Below are positions 1 through 12,619 of a stretch of DNA of 64,000 nucleotides, piece by piece. The notes under the pieces are model-generated. The model made no database searches. It was given only the letters and a program-made list of their open reading frames with translations, and was not told the DNA's origin. Source of the stretch: Isochrysis galbana (taxonomy: Eukaryota > Haptophyta > Isochrysidales > Isochrysidaceae). The stretch is from the NCBI GenBank assembly GCA_018136815.1, contig CM030945.1, positions 346,605 through 410,604 on the forward strand, in the 5' to 3' direction. The number at the start of each line of letters is the position of its first letter. The stretch's first letter is position 1. The position numbers were made by a program, and so were the translations under genes.

Positions 1-960
1 TGTGGGTGTTTGTCGGTGTGTTTCAGTAGGGGATGGGTGTAGAGTTTCGCCACGTGCTTCCACTCGTCGTGCGTTAGTTCAAGTTTTCTAGTCCATGCTT
101 CGCGTGCTGACTGAGGTTTGGTCCGGGGGCCGTTCTGTCTGTGGGCCGGTTGAAGATTGCGTGCCACTTCGGGGCGCCAGCCTTTGCAGCCCCTGAGGCT
201 ACCATGGATCATCAGCTTGTGAGGAGTCTGGAGGCCTTGAGGCATTTCCAATGCCTTGCACGCGCGTACGGCGTAGTTCACCGGGAGTATCGTGTTTTCG
301 ACGGCAAGGAGAAGCTTGCGCGGGAAGTTGCTCGCGAGGAACGACCCTTGGGATGCTGCGACGTAGAGATGCCAACGCGTGGAGTGAGCCACTTTGGACA
401 CAAAAGTGCCCGACTCACCTTCTAGCTTCATTCGCTCGCGGTTTCCTTTGAGGAATGTGAGCCCTTCTTTTTCGACGGCTTTGACTAAGGTGCTCAGAGT
501 GAATTTTCGAGGCTTGCGCCAGCCCGTCGGCTTCCACCACGATGTGGGCCGCTACATCCTGGAGGGCTTCGTAGAGCGCCTTGCGCGACGAGGTGCCCTT
601 TTTGTTTAGCTTGTCCTCCATGGTTACGATTTTGACTTGGACTGCCACGTCAACTTGGTGAATGCGAAGCGTGGTTTGGAGTCCGTACCGGGCTTGGAAT
701 TGTTGGGCGCAGTCTTCATTGACTCCGATGTGCCACGGGCCCTTTGAGGAACGGGCCCAGAAGTCGGGCTCGGGGTCGACGCCCTCAAGCTCGAGAAGGA
801 GCTCTACGATGGCCGCATAAACCGTCGTGTCTTGAAAGATTAGGTCGCCCGCTTGCTGGAACGACAGGTCGTATGTGGCATCTGTGTCTCCTGGTTGATC
901 TTCTCCTTCTGAGTCTGACTCCTGAGGGCCGGTCGCAGGCGATGGAGAGGTTAGTGCTGC
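1..960 (-). mobile_element. LINE-like element, C-terminal coding fragment, cut by window edge
   Basis: Read on the minus strand, about 430 down to 1 gives a continuous reading that ends at the window edge with EWKHVAKLYTHPLLKHTDKH. This closely matches EWKHIARLYTMPLLKHTDKH in the ORF at 47108-47968, whose next segment carries a zinc-finger-like CxxC...HxxxC pattern of the kind found after LINE reverse transcriptases. Upstream, roughly 960 to 515, a second frame is open and includes VVEADGLAQASK. The two readings join sensibly if one A is skipped in the AAAA run near 513-516, so this is either a decayed copy with a 1-nt indel or a frameshift site. The G/C-rich reading above about 1000 looks non-coding. 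The protein family upstream of the shared segment is not recognised. Being repeat-derived is fairly sure; LINE is an inference. Confidence 0.55.
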
Positions 961-1384
961 TGAGAGAGGGCGGTGGAGGGGGGTGAGGGAGTCTGGGTGC
1001 GCAGTTCGTCTGGTTGTAATGGCTGCTGGTCTCGCTCTGTGTGGCCAGAGTGGCATGCATTCATGTCGTAATATGTTGTTTGTCAAGGAGTTGTGCCCAT
1101 GAGGGCCACCCGGCCACGAGCCGCGCCGCCGAGGCGGCGCGGCCCTGGCCAGGGTGAGAGGGGCCTCTGCCATAAGGCATGCCCAGTGGAGTGGCGGTCC
1201 TGTCCGCCTGCTGCAATCCTCTTGAGGTCTGCAGCCATCTGCCTCCCATGTGGGAGGGCAGCATGGCTGCTGTGGGTGGTGTGGCCGGGGCCACGGGCCG
1301 TGTGGCGCGACCGGGGTCGCACGCACCTTGTCGGCCTCCGATGGTGGACGCGGCCGCTTCGCCAGCGACTGGTCCGTGGGGGCA

Positions 1385-1467
1385 GGGGGGCCGCCCTCGG
1401 CGGGGGGCCCGAAGGAGAGGAGGGGCTCGGCGGCGCGCTCCATCGCAACCAACTATAAAGTTAGTTG
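1385..1467. repeat. GC-rich stretch plus AT hairpin (weakest copy of hairpin module)
   Basis: A G/C-rich stretch is followed by an AT hairpin at 1446-1467: left arm CAACCAACT, loop ATAA, right arm AGTTAGTTG, with one C/A mismatch that becomes a U-G pair in minus-strand RNA. The same hairpin with compensating base changes occurs near 54897, and shorter forms near 13043 and 52766. Confidence 0.5.
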
Positions 1468-1574
1468 ATAATGGCGGGTTTAAAGGCGTTGATGTTTGGA
1501 GCAAGTATCATATGATATCAGATGTATGACATCATACTCAGTTCCATGGCAAGTGTCATATGACGGTATGACGG

Positions 1575-1960
1575 AACAACTTGGGCGACAAGGGGGGGCT
1601 GGCCGCCGCCGTGCTCTCGCTAGAGCGCGGAGAAGCGGTCTGCCTGTCAGGCGGGTCGGTCGTCATTCATCGCTCTGCCTCGGATTCGGATTAGAGCGGG
1701 GAAAGTCGCGTTCCGTCAAAAGAGGGCCAGGTGATATTTTTTTCTCTTAGAATGTTATGTTAGTATGGAGTTGAAACATCGAGAATGATTGTTGTATAAA
1801 TAACTATGGACATTTGATGGCTCCATTCGATTGATGTCCCATAATTGACGGAAGGACACCTGAGAGACGAGGGGAAATCTTCCCCCGGTCCCACGATAAA
1901 AAAATTTGGGCCTCCGGATCAACAAGAGTTTTTTTACCTAGCCTCCCCCACCTCTAACGA
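1575..1960. repeat. Diverged dispersed repeat, paired with 52799-53020
   Basis: After the hairpin, this stretch resembles the one after the hairpin at 52766. Shared blocks include CGACAAGGG, CCGCCGTGCTCT, GAGCGCGG, CCTGTCA, GGGTCGGTCG and GGGGAAATCTTC. It also contains one copy (1807-1853) of a TGGACATTTGATGGCTC...GACGGAA module found at three other places. No coding potential is evident. I see nothing else between 960 and 2060. Confidence 0.5.
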
Positions 1961-2065
1961 GAGGCTCAATTGCTCACCTGACACGTTTCTCCCCGAGCAC
2001 ACAAAAACTATTGACGGCATCCGAGAGACAATTGCTTCACATTCTACATAGAGCTGAAAATGCGG

Positions 2066-5000
2066 CTAAAAGTTCTCCTTGAAAAACATAAATCTACGTT
2101 GGTGTTTCATGTCGCTCACGCGCTGGTTGCGGATGCTCGCCGGCGGCGGGTTGAGCTTTTTGCACATCGCGGAGAGCTGGTGGCCGATGGTGGCAGGGCC
2201 GCAAAGGAAGACACCGATATCGTCATCGGGGAACTCGTCCCCGATTTTCTTGCCGATTCGGTTCCAATCGGGCCTGCCCGCGTACTGGTTGTAGATCTGG
2301 TTCGCCGTCACCTTCTTCAGATTGATCTCGCCTGTGAGGTAGGTATTAAGCTCGAAAATCTGCCCGAGGTACGCGTCCTCGCAGATCCCGACCATGATTT
2401 CTTTGAAGCTATTAAACTCGTCCTCGTTGCGGCACGTCCAGTAGAAGGCCACCTTCTTCAGTGGCGTCTCAAGCACGCCGTTTTTGGCTTGGAATGCTAG
2501 CGTCTTGAGGATGGAGGCGAAAGGCGTCACCCCAACTCCCGCTGCGACGAGCATCATGACTTGGAAATGGAAGACCTTCTCGGAGGAGGTGCCGTACGGC
2601 CCGTCTGCTTCAGCGCAAGGTGGGGGAACGAGGGAAACGAGGTTGCTCAGTCAACGGACGAACAGATGGCTTTGAGAGCCTGCGGCGCGCGGTGCGTATA
2701 GGAGCCGGGATTGTGCTTGGGCAACCTCGGGCATGCAGCGCACCGACGTAGAGCTTCTCGCGACCCACGTGCAGTTCGGTTTCTGAGCGGCGCGTGGTGT
2801 TGCTCGCCATAGGGTTGCTGCGGGCAAATTTATCCTCGAGCGACGCGCGGGCGTCGGGCGGAGGCGCCGGGGCGGTGAGGAGCTGCCGGATACCGTAGGC
2901 CCAGTCCATATCCTTGCGGCACTTGATGTGCACGCTAAAGGTGGCCTCCCAGGGCGAGGAGGAGATGGTGAAAGGGTGCCACTCCGTCTTGGAGACGGCG
3001 GGGCAGTGGAGGAAGAGGTACTGGCCGGCTTGGAACTTGAAGCGGCGGCCGTTGGTGGGCCGCATGGTGATGTGGAGCACGTCGCGGGCAGGCATATGCG
3101 CGGCGACCATCTCGACCTGCTTGCGGCCGCGAAGGCGGCCGATAAGCTTGTCGATGACGAGGAGTACAACGGCGAAGAGGGAGTACTGCCAAAAGGCTGT
3201 TGAATGGGACCAAAGGAGAACGAGAAGGACGGCCCAGAGCTTATGAATCCGCACAAAAAGCGAGTGGCCACTAAACTTGAATTTGGTTAAGGGGATGCCC
3301 CAACGTTGGCGGCGGAATTTCTCGATGCCGGTGAGCATCATGAGGGTCATGCAAAGGAGGATGAGGTGGCCACTGATGCCGGTCCAATTCATGAAGAGCT
3401 GCGAGATGAGTGTCTTGCCGGAGCCAGTGGTAGAGTGCCAAATGAAGTCGATGTAGTGGAAGGTGATGTGGCCGGTGAAGGAGAACGCAACCAAAAGGCC
3501 GATGAGCTTGTGAAAATAGAGGTTGTCGTCGACGGGGAGGACGCGGCCCATGGGGGTGGTGCGCAGCCAGGAACTTAGGTTGCGTAGGACGGGGAGGAAG
3601 ATGAGGTTGCAAAGGATGTCAAGGCAGCGGCCATGGCCTTTGGCATACGGATAGAAGGGCGCTGGGTCGCCGTCATCGAGTGCCTGCCAGTAGCCGACAG
3701 CCCAGAGGGCGCAGCACGCGATGAGGAGGGCGATAGTGTAGGGGTGTCGGAAGAGGACCGAATTCTCGAGCAGGTCGAAGCAGGCGTTGGTGCCGTAGAG
3801 GAAGCCCTGGGAGAGGGGGCCCTGGGCTTTGCCGGCCTCGGCGTTGGCGCCAATCCACCAACGAAGGAGGAGGACGATGAGGACAATGAGTACAAAGCCG
3901 CCAATGCTGCCGCCGATGATGAAGCTGAGCTTCCACGCCTGAACAATGAGGAGTCCCTTTTGCGTCTGCACCCCAAAGGCGTTGTTGCGGGTGGAGATGA
4001 AGGCGTAGACGCCGGGGCGGTCGAGCCGGATGAGGCCGCCGTCAAAGTAGGCTGGCGCCGCGTTGAGCACCATGCAGTTGGCGATGGAGTGGTCGACAAA
4101 GTCGCTATTGTCGCACGCAAGTGAGGGGACGCAGTTGTCGGCCGAGACGCAGTCGAGCTCCTGGTTGAGGTAGGCCATGCGCCGCACGGTGGCCTCGTCA
4201 GCGAACATGCTAGTGTAACGGGTGTGTGTGTCGGAGCCGCTTGTGATCTCGGCAAAACCGTGCCGTGCAGGCACGTTGGAATCCGCCTGGACCACCTCGA
4301 CGAGGTTGGTGCGGTCAGTCATATTCCGCCCGTTGCCTGTATTCTCCAGCGGGTTGGCGTCAGAGCCAGTCCACTGGAAGTGCACGCAGTCGCCCTCCCA
4401 TACCGCAAGCTCGCTAGGGCTGAAGTCGTACGGGACCGACGGGTAGACCTGCACCGCGTCACCGCGCCGCCCCTTGACGTTGAGATTGTGGATGGACGCG
4501 CCCTTGCACTCGCCCGAACTGGGCTTGCGTCGGATGAGGAACGTGTGCGAGCGGTCCTCAAATGTGTGGCCCACCTTTGAGGAGTCGACGCTTAGCTTGA
4601 GCGAGAAGTCGGTCGAGACGTCAGAATCGTGGCTGAAGCCGATGAAGTCGGCCGTGGGGTTGGTGGGCAGCTTTGCGTTGTCACCATTAAAGAGGCTGGT
4701 CGTCTTCCAGTTGTCGTAATCTCCTGAGGAGACGTTGTACCGGATGCGCATCACGCAGGTGGCCTCCTCCGCGCCCATCTCGTCGAGGACGTCGCCCGGC
4801 ACCTTCCAGACAAACTGCGTCGGATGCAGCTCCTGCGACTCGTATACACCATACGGGCTGACGGTGTTCGTCAGCTGGTTGTCGCGCGTGTATGGTGCGA
4901 CCTTGCAGAGTGGCGGGTCTATGCCCCACTTGCCCGACTCGACCCACGTGCCCTTCTGGTGGTCAGCCTCGCAGGCAGCGAAGTTGTTGGGCCCGCGATC

Positions 5001-6899
5001 GCCAAAGGCGGTGCGGTTCAGCTGCCGGCACTTGCCCGTGTCCTGCAGGTGCACCTTGTCGCAGCAATGGCCGTAGTCGCGCACGTTTTGCGAGTTCCAC
5101 AGATAATTGTTGCACCTGCCCGTGTCATCGGTGAGGATGGCAATGTCGCGCCACGGCGTGGGATGCCAGTACCTAATGCGCGCCACAAGGCGGGGGCAAC
5201 AGTGAGGCGGGGAAGGGGAAGCCAGCGAGCGCGGTGGGAGGGAGCGAGCCATGCTTCGACGGGGATATTGATGGCGGGCGCTCACGGGTAATAATCGCGC
5301 TCCTCAGCGCACTCAAAGCCGCTACGTGTGCCACTCGGATTCTGCCTCGTGTAGATGGCAACATCTCCTGCGAGGTGGGGGTGGCAGCACATCGGTAAGC
5401 TGTGCGACGGCAGGGTGACAAGTACGCAGATCTGTCAAGTGTGGCGTCGCGTGCACACCGGCAAGTTCTTGGTCAGCAACGTAGAGACCCTTGTTGCGCG
5501 AGCGCATGGCGCAGTCCTCATAGTACCGAAGTGGCTCATGAAGGCCGTATTTGGCATCGTCCGCAGCAGTCTGCGTCATGGGCACCCGCTCCGTGGTGCT
5601 CCCGTCGCGTAGACCTGCGGCCGAGTCCTCGCACATGTACTGCAGCACGACGTTACAGTGTACTGACGGATTGGCGTGGCCACAGCCGTGGGCCATCGTC
5701 CACTGAATCTCGAGGCTCGAACCCTCGTAGAAGTACATCTGCCCTTTGCCCGCCCCATCCGCGTTGGCGTCGTAGAATCCCATGCCGTCAGAGCAGGTGG
5801 GAGAGCAGGCATCGCCCACCTGTGCCGCGGGATTGATTTGGATTTGGTATGGGGCATCCGTAGGAAGGTGTGTGAGAAGGCGGCCGGGGGCGGGCTCAAA
5901 CAAGGGTCGCGGCCTTAGAAGGAAGGGTATCAGGGTGGGATATCCGCCTCCGGGGAAAGGGGCGCATCGACTCGAAGGGCTAGGAAAAGCAGAGAAGGCA
6001 CCCCCCACACACCTACCAGGTAGCCTTCCCGCTCGGCATGCTGCCAGACAAAGAGGCGCGCAGGCAGAGGCCAGGAGGGAAGGAAGGGTGTGCGAGAAAG
6101 AGGAAAGAGGAGAGCGGCTGATACACTCGATTAACCCCCCCCTAACTCCTCAACTCGCACACCACTCCGCGTTTGTGCGAGTTGAAACAAGCAGAGGCAC
6201 AGCAAGGGAAGGCGGGGTGGCGAAAGCAGCGGGAGCGTCGGGAGGAGAAAGTGTGGTGCATGGGTGGGTGGGTGGGGGTGGGGGGGAGTGCGGGCCGGGA
6301 AGGCAAGCGAATGCTGAGAAAGGCATGGAAGGAAACAGTGACAGAGGAGAGGAGAGGAGAGGAGAGGAGAGGATAGAGATAGGGTGGGAGGGAAGGATGG
6401 AGGTAGAGGGGGGGGTGGGCATGAAAGGAGAACGAGAGCGAGCGAGAGAGGGACGGAGAAGGGGATGGGCAGAAAGGGAGAGCGAGAGCGTGAGAGACTA
6501 GGAAGAGGGGGGCAAAGCTGGAAGAGGAAGGGAGGGAGGGAAGGAGGGAGAGAAGGAAAGAGAGAGAAACAGCCGTGAGAGGAAGGGGGGGGGGGAGAGA
6601 GAGAGGGAGAGGGAGGGAGAGAGCGAGGGAGGGAGGGGGGGAGAGAAGGAAAGAGAGAGAAACAGCCGTGAGAGGGGAGGGGGGGGGGAGAGAGAAGAGA
6701 GAGGCAGGGCTTCCACCTGGTAGCCGCCCCGCTCGGCGTTCTGAGAGTCAAACAGGCGCTGCGGGTTGGCCACGGAGTTGGACGGCTCGTTCAGCTTGTT
6801 GTTGGAGCCACGCGGCGAGTGAAGGTACACCGCCCCTTCCGCTGCGCACGTCAGCGCGAGCAGAGTGAGCGCGGGCAACGGCTGCGAGGCCGACACCAT
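2066..6899 (-). CDS. NADPH oxidase with DD3-3-like ectodomain (five exons)
   Basis: Proposed exons (minus strand): 6717-6899, 5459-5819, 5286-5367, 2744-5172, 2066-2604. All junctions are GT-AG and phases agree, giving about 1197 residues. Residues 1-23 look like a signal peptide. Residues about 24-500 resemble the DD3-3 family ([55 protein letters not shown]). A membrane segment lies near 620. A gp91phox-like core follows: two histidine pairs spaced for two hemes (FHKLIG...GH and HKLW...SH), FAD motif HPFTISSS (about 944), then [14 protein letters not shown], an NADPH-binding [10 protein letters not shown], a CGP motif and terminal FFKENF. Predicted role: moving electrons from cytosolic NADPH across a membrane to oxygen or metal ions. 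No EF-hands seen. The oxidase call is very strong; exon ends come from family fit, without transcripts. Confidence 0.9.
5820..6716 (-). other. Long purine-rich intron 1 of the oxidase gene
   Basis: This 897-nt intron is much longer than the gene's other introns (139, 113 and 91 nt). Its plus strand is largely GA-rich (GGAGAGAG, GAGGGAGG), and a segment with GAGAGAAGGAAAGAGAGAAACAGC occurs twice (about 6545-6575 and 6638-6668). Donor GTGGAAG follows ...GGCTACCAG. The acceptor is CACAG before GTGGGCGAT. Confidence 0.6.
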
Positions 6900-8587
<1,688 letters not shown>

Positions 8588-9787
8588 TCAACTTGTCCGC
8601 GTGCCCCCGCCGTTGCTTCGGCCCACCCATCGGGCGACGACGTCTGCAATCTTAGCCGGATTCGCAATGTGGGGATGGTGCCCCCCGCTGTCGAGGGTGA
8701 TAATCGTGCGATTGCGAATCGCGCTGAGTCTTTGGCAAGCAGTGGATACCACGTCCAACCGGAATGTAGCACGGCGGAGAACTGAGGTTAGCCTTGCTGC
8801 GGGGCCCATAAGACCCAGGTAGGCCAATAGGGGCGGCGCCAGCCTGAGGCCCAGTGCTGCTGCAGTGTGCGCGACCGTAGTGCCCATGATGACCAGCGAA
8901 TTCGTCAATCCTAACCGCGAGATGGGGCCTGTGTTGAGGATCGACTTGGCGACGCCGTCGCGTGTAAGGAGCACAAGCGTCGGCGCCGCAACATGCTGCG
9001 CAAAGGAAAGCTGGCACTCCTTGTGCATGTACAGTGGTGTCGGCAGCAAAAGCCATGGATCAGTTGACCAGCTGTATCCACCGCCAGGAGCCTCGCGAAC
9101 GCCCCGCTTGGCGAGATCGCGTGCAGAGTCAACCGTGAAATAGGGGTCCGGCACCACGTTGCGCTCTGCACGCCGCTGGCAAGCGTCCTCCACGCTGGCG
9201 AACGTGGTCAGCCGTCCCGATGGCAGCTTGTTATTCGCGCGGGCAAATTGTTCAGCTGCCGTCAAGCTCCCCTTGTGATGTAAGCCGAAGCCCTCAAGCA
9301 TCACGAGCCTGGACACGCGCTCAGGCGCGCCACCGGCAGCAATGAGTGCGACTCCAGCACCCAGGGAGTGCCCCAGGAGTGAGAAAGAGGCATCGGCACC
9401 ATAGAGTTGGCTGGCGGTAAAGAGCACCTCACTTGCAAAGTCGACTGCATGATACGCGTTCCCGCGGTGCGCCGAGCGCCCGTGCCCTGACATGTCAAGG
9501 GCCGCAACGTCGTCGGCGATGCCCTCCGCGAACAGCCGAGGCACGAGCCGCTCGAACGAGCCGGCGTTGTCGAGCCATCCGTGGAGTAGGATCCAGCGGC
9601 GGGCGGATGAGCTGCCACGGTAGCGCACGCCGCGCAGCGTGTGCCGTGAGGCGGGCAGCGTCAGCTCGAACGGCTCGGGCGCCGGCGCGGGGAAGCCGTC
9701 GGACATGCCGGCAGGGGGGGGGGGGGGGGGAATCGGCCCAGGCGGGCCCTCGCGACGCCTCGCGTTCTCGCGTTCCTCTCGCTCCAT
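8588..9787 (-). CDS. Alpha/beta hydrolase, serine-hydrolase-like (SERHL type)
   Basis: A 399-codon open frame. It has the oxyanion-loop region LLHGWLDNAGSF, the nucleophile elbow GHSLGAG (about residues 142-148), an acid-region strand ending LVLLTRDG, and a late histidine in DSGGHHPHIANP. That order is the Ser-Asp-His triad of the alpha/beta-hydrolase fold, and the GWLDN form matches SERHL-like hydrolases. The first 27 residues (E/R/P-rich) are poor; ATG at 9706 (MSDGFPAP) is a likely real start. Between the acid strand and the histidine there are roughly 55 more residues than usual (MGTTVAHTAAALGLRL...), which may be an unspliced in-frame intron or a lineage insertion. The C-terminus may also be changed by splicing. 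Substrate unknown. Confidence 0.75.
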   Translation of the reverse strand: MEREERENARRREGPPGPIPPPPPPAGMSDGFPAPAPEPFELTLPASRHTLRGVRYRGSSSARRWILLHGWLDNAGSFERLVPRLFAEGIADDVAALDMSGHGRSAHRGNAYHAVDFASEVLFTASQLYGADASFSLLGHSLGAGVALIAAGGAPERVSRLVMLEGFGLHHKGSLTAAEQFARANNKLPSGRLTTFASVEDACQRRAERNVVPDPYFTVDSARDLAKRGVREAPGGGYSWSTDPWLLLPTPLYMHKECQLSFAQHVAAPTLVLLTRDGVAKSILNTGPISRLGLTNSLVIMGTTVAHTAAALGLRLAPPLLAYLGLMGPAARLTSVLRRATFRLDVVSTACQRLSAIRNRTIITLDSGGHHPHIANPAKIADVVARWVGRSNGGGTRTS

Positions 9788-9943
9788 TCATTCTTCTTAG
9801 CTCTATGAGAGTATTAATACTCTAAGTCTAAGTCCCCCCCAAAATTCAAATTTTTAGACTGATCGCCCTGGAGCCCAGAATTGCATCGATTGGGACCAGG
9901 AGGCCTTACACCGTGGGGCCAGCGATTTACATAATGATAAAAT

Positions 9944-9981
9944 AACTGAGCGTTAGTACCACTACTCCCACTAGCCCGGTA
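9944..9981 (+). repeat. Short dispersed repeat, copy A
   Basis: It contains ACTGAGCGTTAGTACC followed by ACTACTCCCACTAGCCCGGT, identical to the first 38 nt of longer copies at 32146-32224 and 46494-46572. All three are on the same strand and preceded by an A/T-rich ATAAAA-like stretch. No known family recognised. Confidence 0.8.
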
Positions 9982-10027
9982 CCATGTACTATGTACTATG
10001 TACTATGTTGTATTCAAGCCTGAGGCC

Positions 10028-10192
10028 TGCTTTGGCGTGAATATTTCGATATGAGCATTATGAGCACGAGCCTTCTTCGTTATTTGTATTCCGTCTTCTA
10101 TGTTCGTCGTGGTCACGCAAGGCATGCAGATTCGAATTCTCCCTGGGGTCAAGTCCTGGTTCGCCGATTTTCGTCTCGAAATTCGAAGATTC
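10028..10192 (-). repeat. Dispersed repeat R, copy 1
   Basis: The reverse complement aligns over about 160 nt with 17178-17340 (shared pieces: AATTTCGAGAC, AAAATC, GGACTTGA, GAATCTG, TGCCTTG, then CGAATATTCATGCC-like). One frame is similar in both copies (SANxDLxPxxIRICxPC), so it may derive from a coding element, but I do not recognise the protein. Confidence 0.6.
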
Positions 10193-10259
10193 GTCGGTAA
10201 GAAATGGCGAAGGTTGGTGGCAGAAATGGGCACCTCGCCCTCGCGCTCAGATTTCTTTC

Positions 10260-10490
10260 CCCCCCTCCGCAGATTGCAGATTTCCCCCCCCCCCCCCCCG
10301 CAGATTTCCTCCCCCCCCCCCCCTCCGCAGATTTCCTCCCCCCCCCCTCCGTAGATTTCCTTCCCCCGCCCCCGTGGCCCGTCGCGCGGACAGTCTCTCC
10401 CCCCTCCGCAGAATCCCCCCCCCCCCCCCTTGCGGACAGTCTCCCCCCCTCGGCAGCTCCCCCCCCCCCCCCCCCCCAAAGCGCCGAGAC
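10260..10490. repeat. C-rich tandem repeat
   Basis: At least three imperfect units of the form CGCAGATTTCCT followed by 10-16 C occur between 10270 and 10360, then more C-runs to 10488. The region is non-coding low complexity. Confidence 0.8.
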
Positions 10491-12056
10491 GGCGGTTCTC
10501 TTCCGCGTCCGCGCGCCGAGCTCCATCATCAGGCCGGTGGTGGTGTCGGGCAGCAGGTGGTGTGCAGCCGGGCATGCGCACAAGCACATGAACGGGCTCG
10601 TGCGCGGCGCAATGGGCGGCGAGGCGCGGCGAGGGCGTGCAAGTGAGCGAGGGTTGTCTTCAAACTGTCGAAACAAGCGTGTGCTTGTCCGTGGGGCAAG
10701 TCTCAAGGGACGGAGTGGCTCAGAGCCCTCCGGCTACGCTCGACTGACTCGACACCCTCTTCCCTCTTCCTCCTCTCTTCCCTGCGGCTCTGGCCATGGC
10801 GCGCGCTTGCGGCCCCCCTCCAGGTCCCCAGGAGGCTTGCAGGGGGCCTGGGAGCACAGCTCAGGGGGCAGGTGAGGCTGGGGCATGGCCCTGGCCCCTC
10901 CTGCCTCTCCCTCGTTGGCTCTCGCGCCCCTGCAGGTCGGCTGGAGCTGGCTGGGGGCTCCCGATCAGGGGGGCCTAGGGGGAGGAGGGGTTGGTCAGAG
11001 CAACAAGCAGGCCAGCGTGGGCCAGGGCGGGCGATCAAGACCCAGTGACGAATTGGGATGGCCCTTAGGGCCTGAGGGCAATGAGGAAGGTGGCAAGCCG
11101 GCGGCAGGCGCGGCTGAGGAGACGGCTTCGGAGACGATGACGGGCTGAAGCCCGTCAGCAGAGGAAGGCGGGCAGGCGGGCTTGAGCGAGGGCGAGGAGT
11201 GCGCGTGAGATGAACGAGCAAGTCTTCAGCGGCTTGAACCAGAGTCAAGCGCGCTGAAACTTGGCAAGGCGGAACGACAGCAGAAACGTATACGGGATTG
11301 CGAGTGACCGGGATCGACGGAGACGCGGCGGCCAATGTGCGAGCCGTCTGAAAAGAACGGGACGCGGCAGCCAGAAGAGATTCGGACGAGAATAGAGCAG
11401 GCTGAGCACGGAACAATCGACGGAGTGCGCGTTGTACGACGGAGGGTATGTTGGCGAATACACCTCTGTCAGCGAACGACTCATCAGACGAGCTAGTCGG
11501 TATCGGTCGCCAACCCAATCGGGTGGGCGCGACCATCGTAGGCGGCGCGAGCCAACGGCGAACAGCGAGGGTGTAGGCCACCGTCCATCCGGAGGGGCTA
11601 ACCTCGCTGGCACGGCCAAGGCAGCTTAACGGCGAGTTTCGAGGGAACGAATTGGCCAGTCCATCCAAGATTTGACTGGCTACAGCAGACGGATCGGCAG
11701 CGACGGGGCTCAAGGCAAGAGTTAGCGTTGAGCGCTCGTAATCAAGAGCATTGAACGAATGATTCGAGGACGACGAGAGCGACGAAGGAGGTAGCGAACG
11801 AACGGCGAGAGAGAACGGGACTCCCGGAGTCGAATCGTCCCCGCCGCACATGAGCAGATGGGGGTGACTCAGGTGTCGTTCCGTCAATAGTGGGACATCA
11901 GTCGAATTGAGCGATCAAATGTCCACAGTTGTATTGTAGTTGTTTAACATTAGATGCGCGGAGGACGGGCGGAACAAAGTGTGATTGCCACTCATCATGC
12001 AGCATAACAACTTTTTCTGCACGCCGTTCCTTCTTGGCGAAAAGTGCGGAAGGACC

Positions 12057-12186
12057 TGCCCTTCCTCCTGCCCCCTTCCTCCTGCCCCCTTCCTCCTGCC
12101 CCCTTCCTCCTGCCCCCTTCCTCCTGCCCTTCCTCCTGCCCCCTTCCTCCTGCCCTTCCTCCTGCCCTTCCTCCTGCCCTGCCCTT
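12057..12186. repeat. 14-bp minisatellite (TTCCTCCTGCCCCC)
   Basis: Roughly ten units of TTCCTCCTGCCCCC and a shorter TTCCTCCTGCCC variant sit in the gag C-terminal remnant. On the minus strand they read as Gly/Arg/Lys/Glu repeats. Length would vary readily by slippage. Confidence 0.9.
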
Positions 12187-12619
12187 CCTGCTCTTCCTCC
12201 TCCGCTTCTGGCTGAGGCGGAACTTCGGCTTCCTCGGCGACAGGGCGCGGCGAGACCTCCGCTTGGGCTGAGGCTCCATCGCCCGTCCCATATCGCCAAT
12301 TGTCGGGGTGGTCGGGGCGAGACGTATCGTGATCGGGAGGAGCGGGGCGGAAAGCACAGTAGGCACAGCCGGTGGCTGTGGTCCATACGCCGCCCTCAGA
12401 CGTAGGGCGCTGCGTGCGAGGCACCTTCATAGACGCGTCGGTCGGACGCCAAACACTCCGATCAGACAACAACGGACGACGATCAAAGGGCGATCTGTCG
12501 GCGATCTTGTCTGGAACGGGAATCGCACCATAACGGAATCGAGGGGCAATCTTGCTACGCAGGATTCCAAGAGACCTACCAAATAAGACGAAAGGAGTGC
12601 GATGTGCCTAAGGGGGAGA

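Noticed and set aside
415-1452. 345-codon minus-strand frame as one gene
   Set aside because: Only its 3' third looks coding and that joins another frame; the 5' two thirds are GC-driven Pro/Arg/Ala sequence.
10120-10150. tRNA B-box-like GATTCGAATTC
   Set aside because: No matching A-box or cloverleaf around it; it lies in repeat R.
10003-10875. Gly-rich and Pro-rich frames on both strands
   Set aside because: Products of the C-rich tandem repeat and of repeat R.
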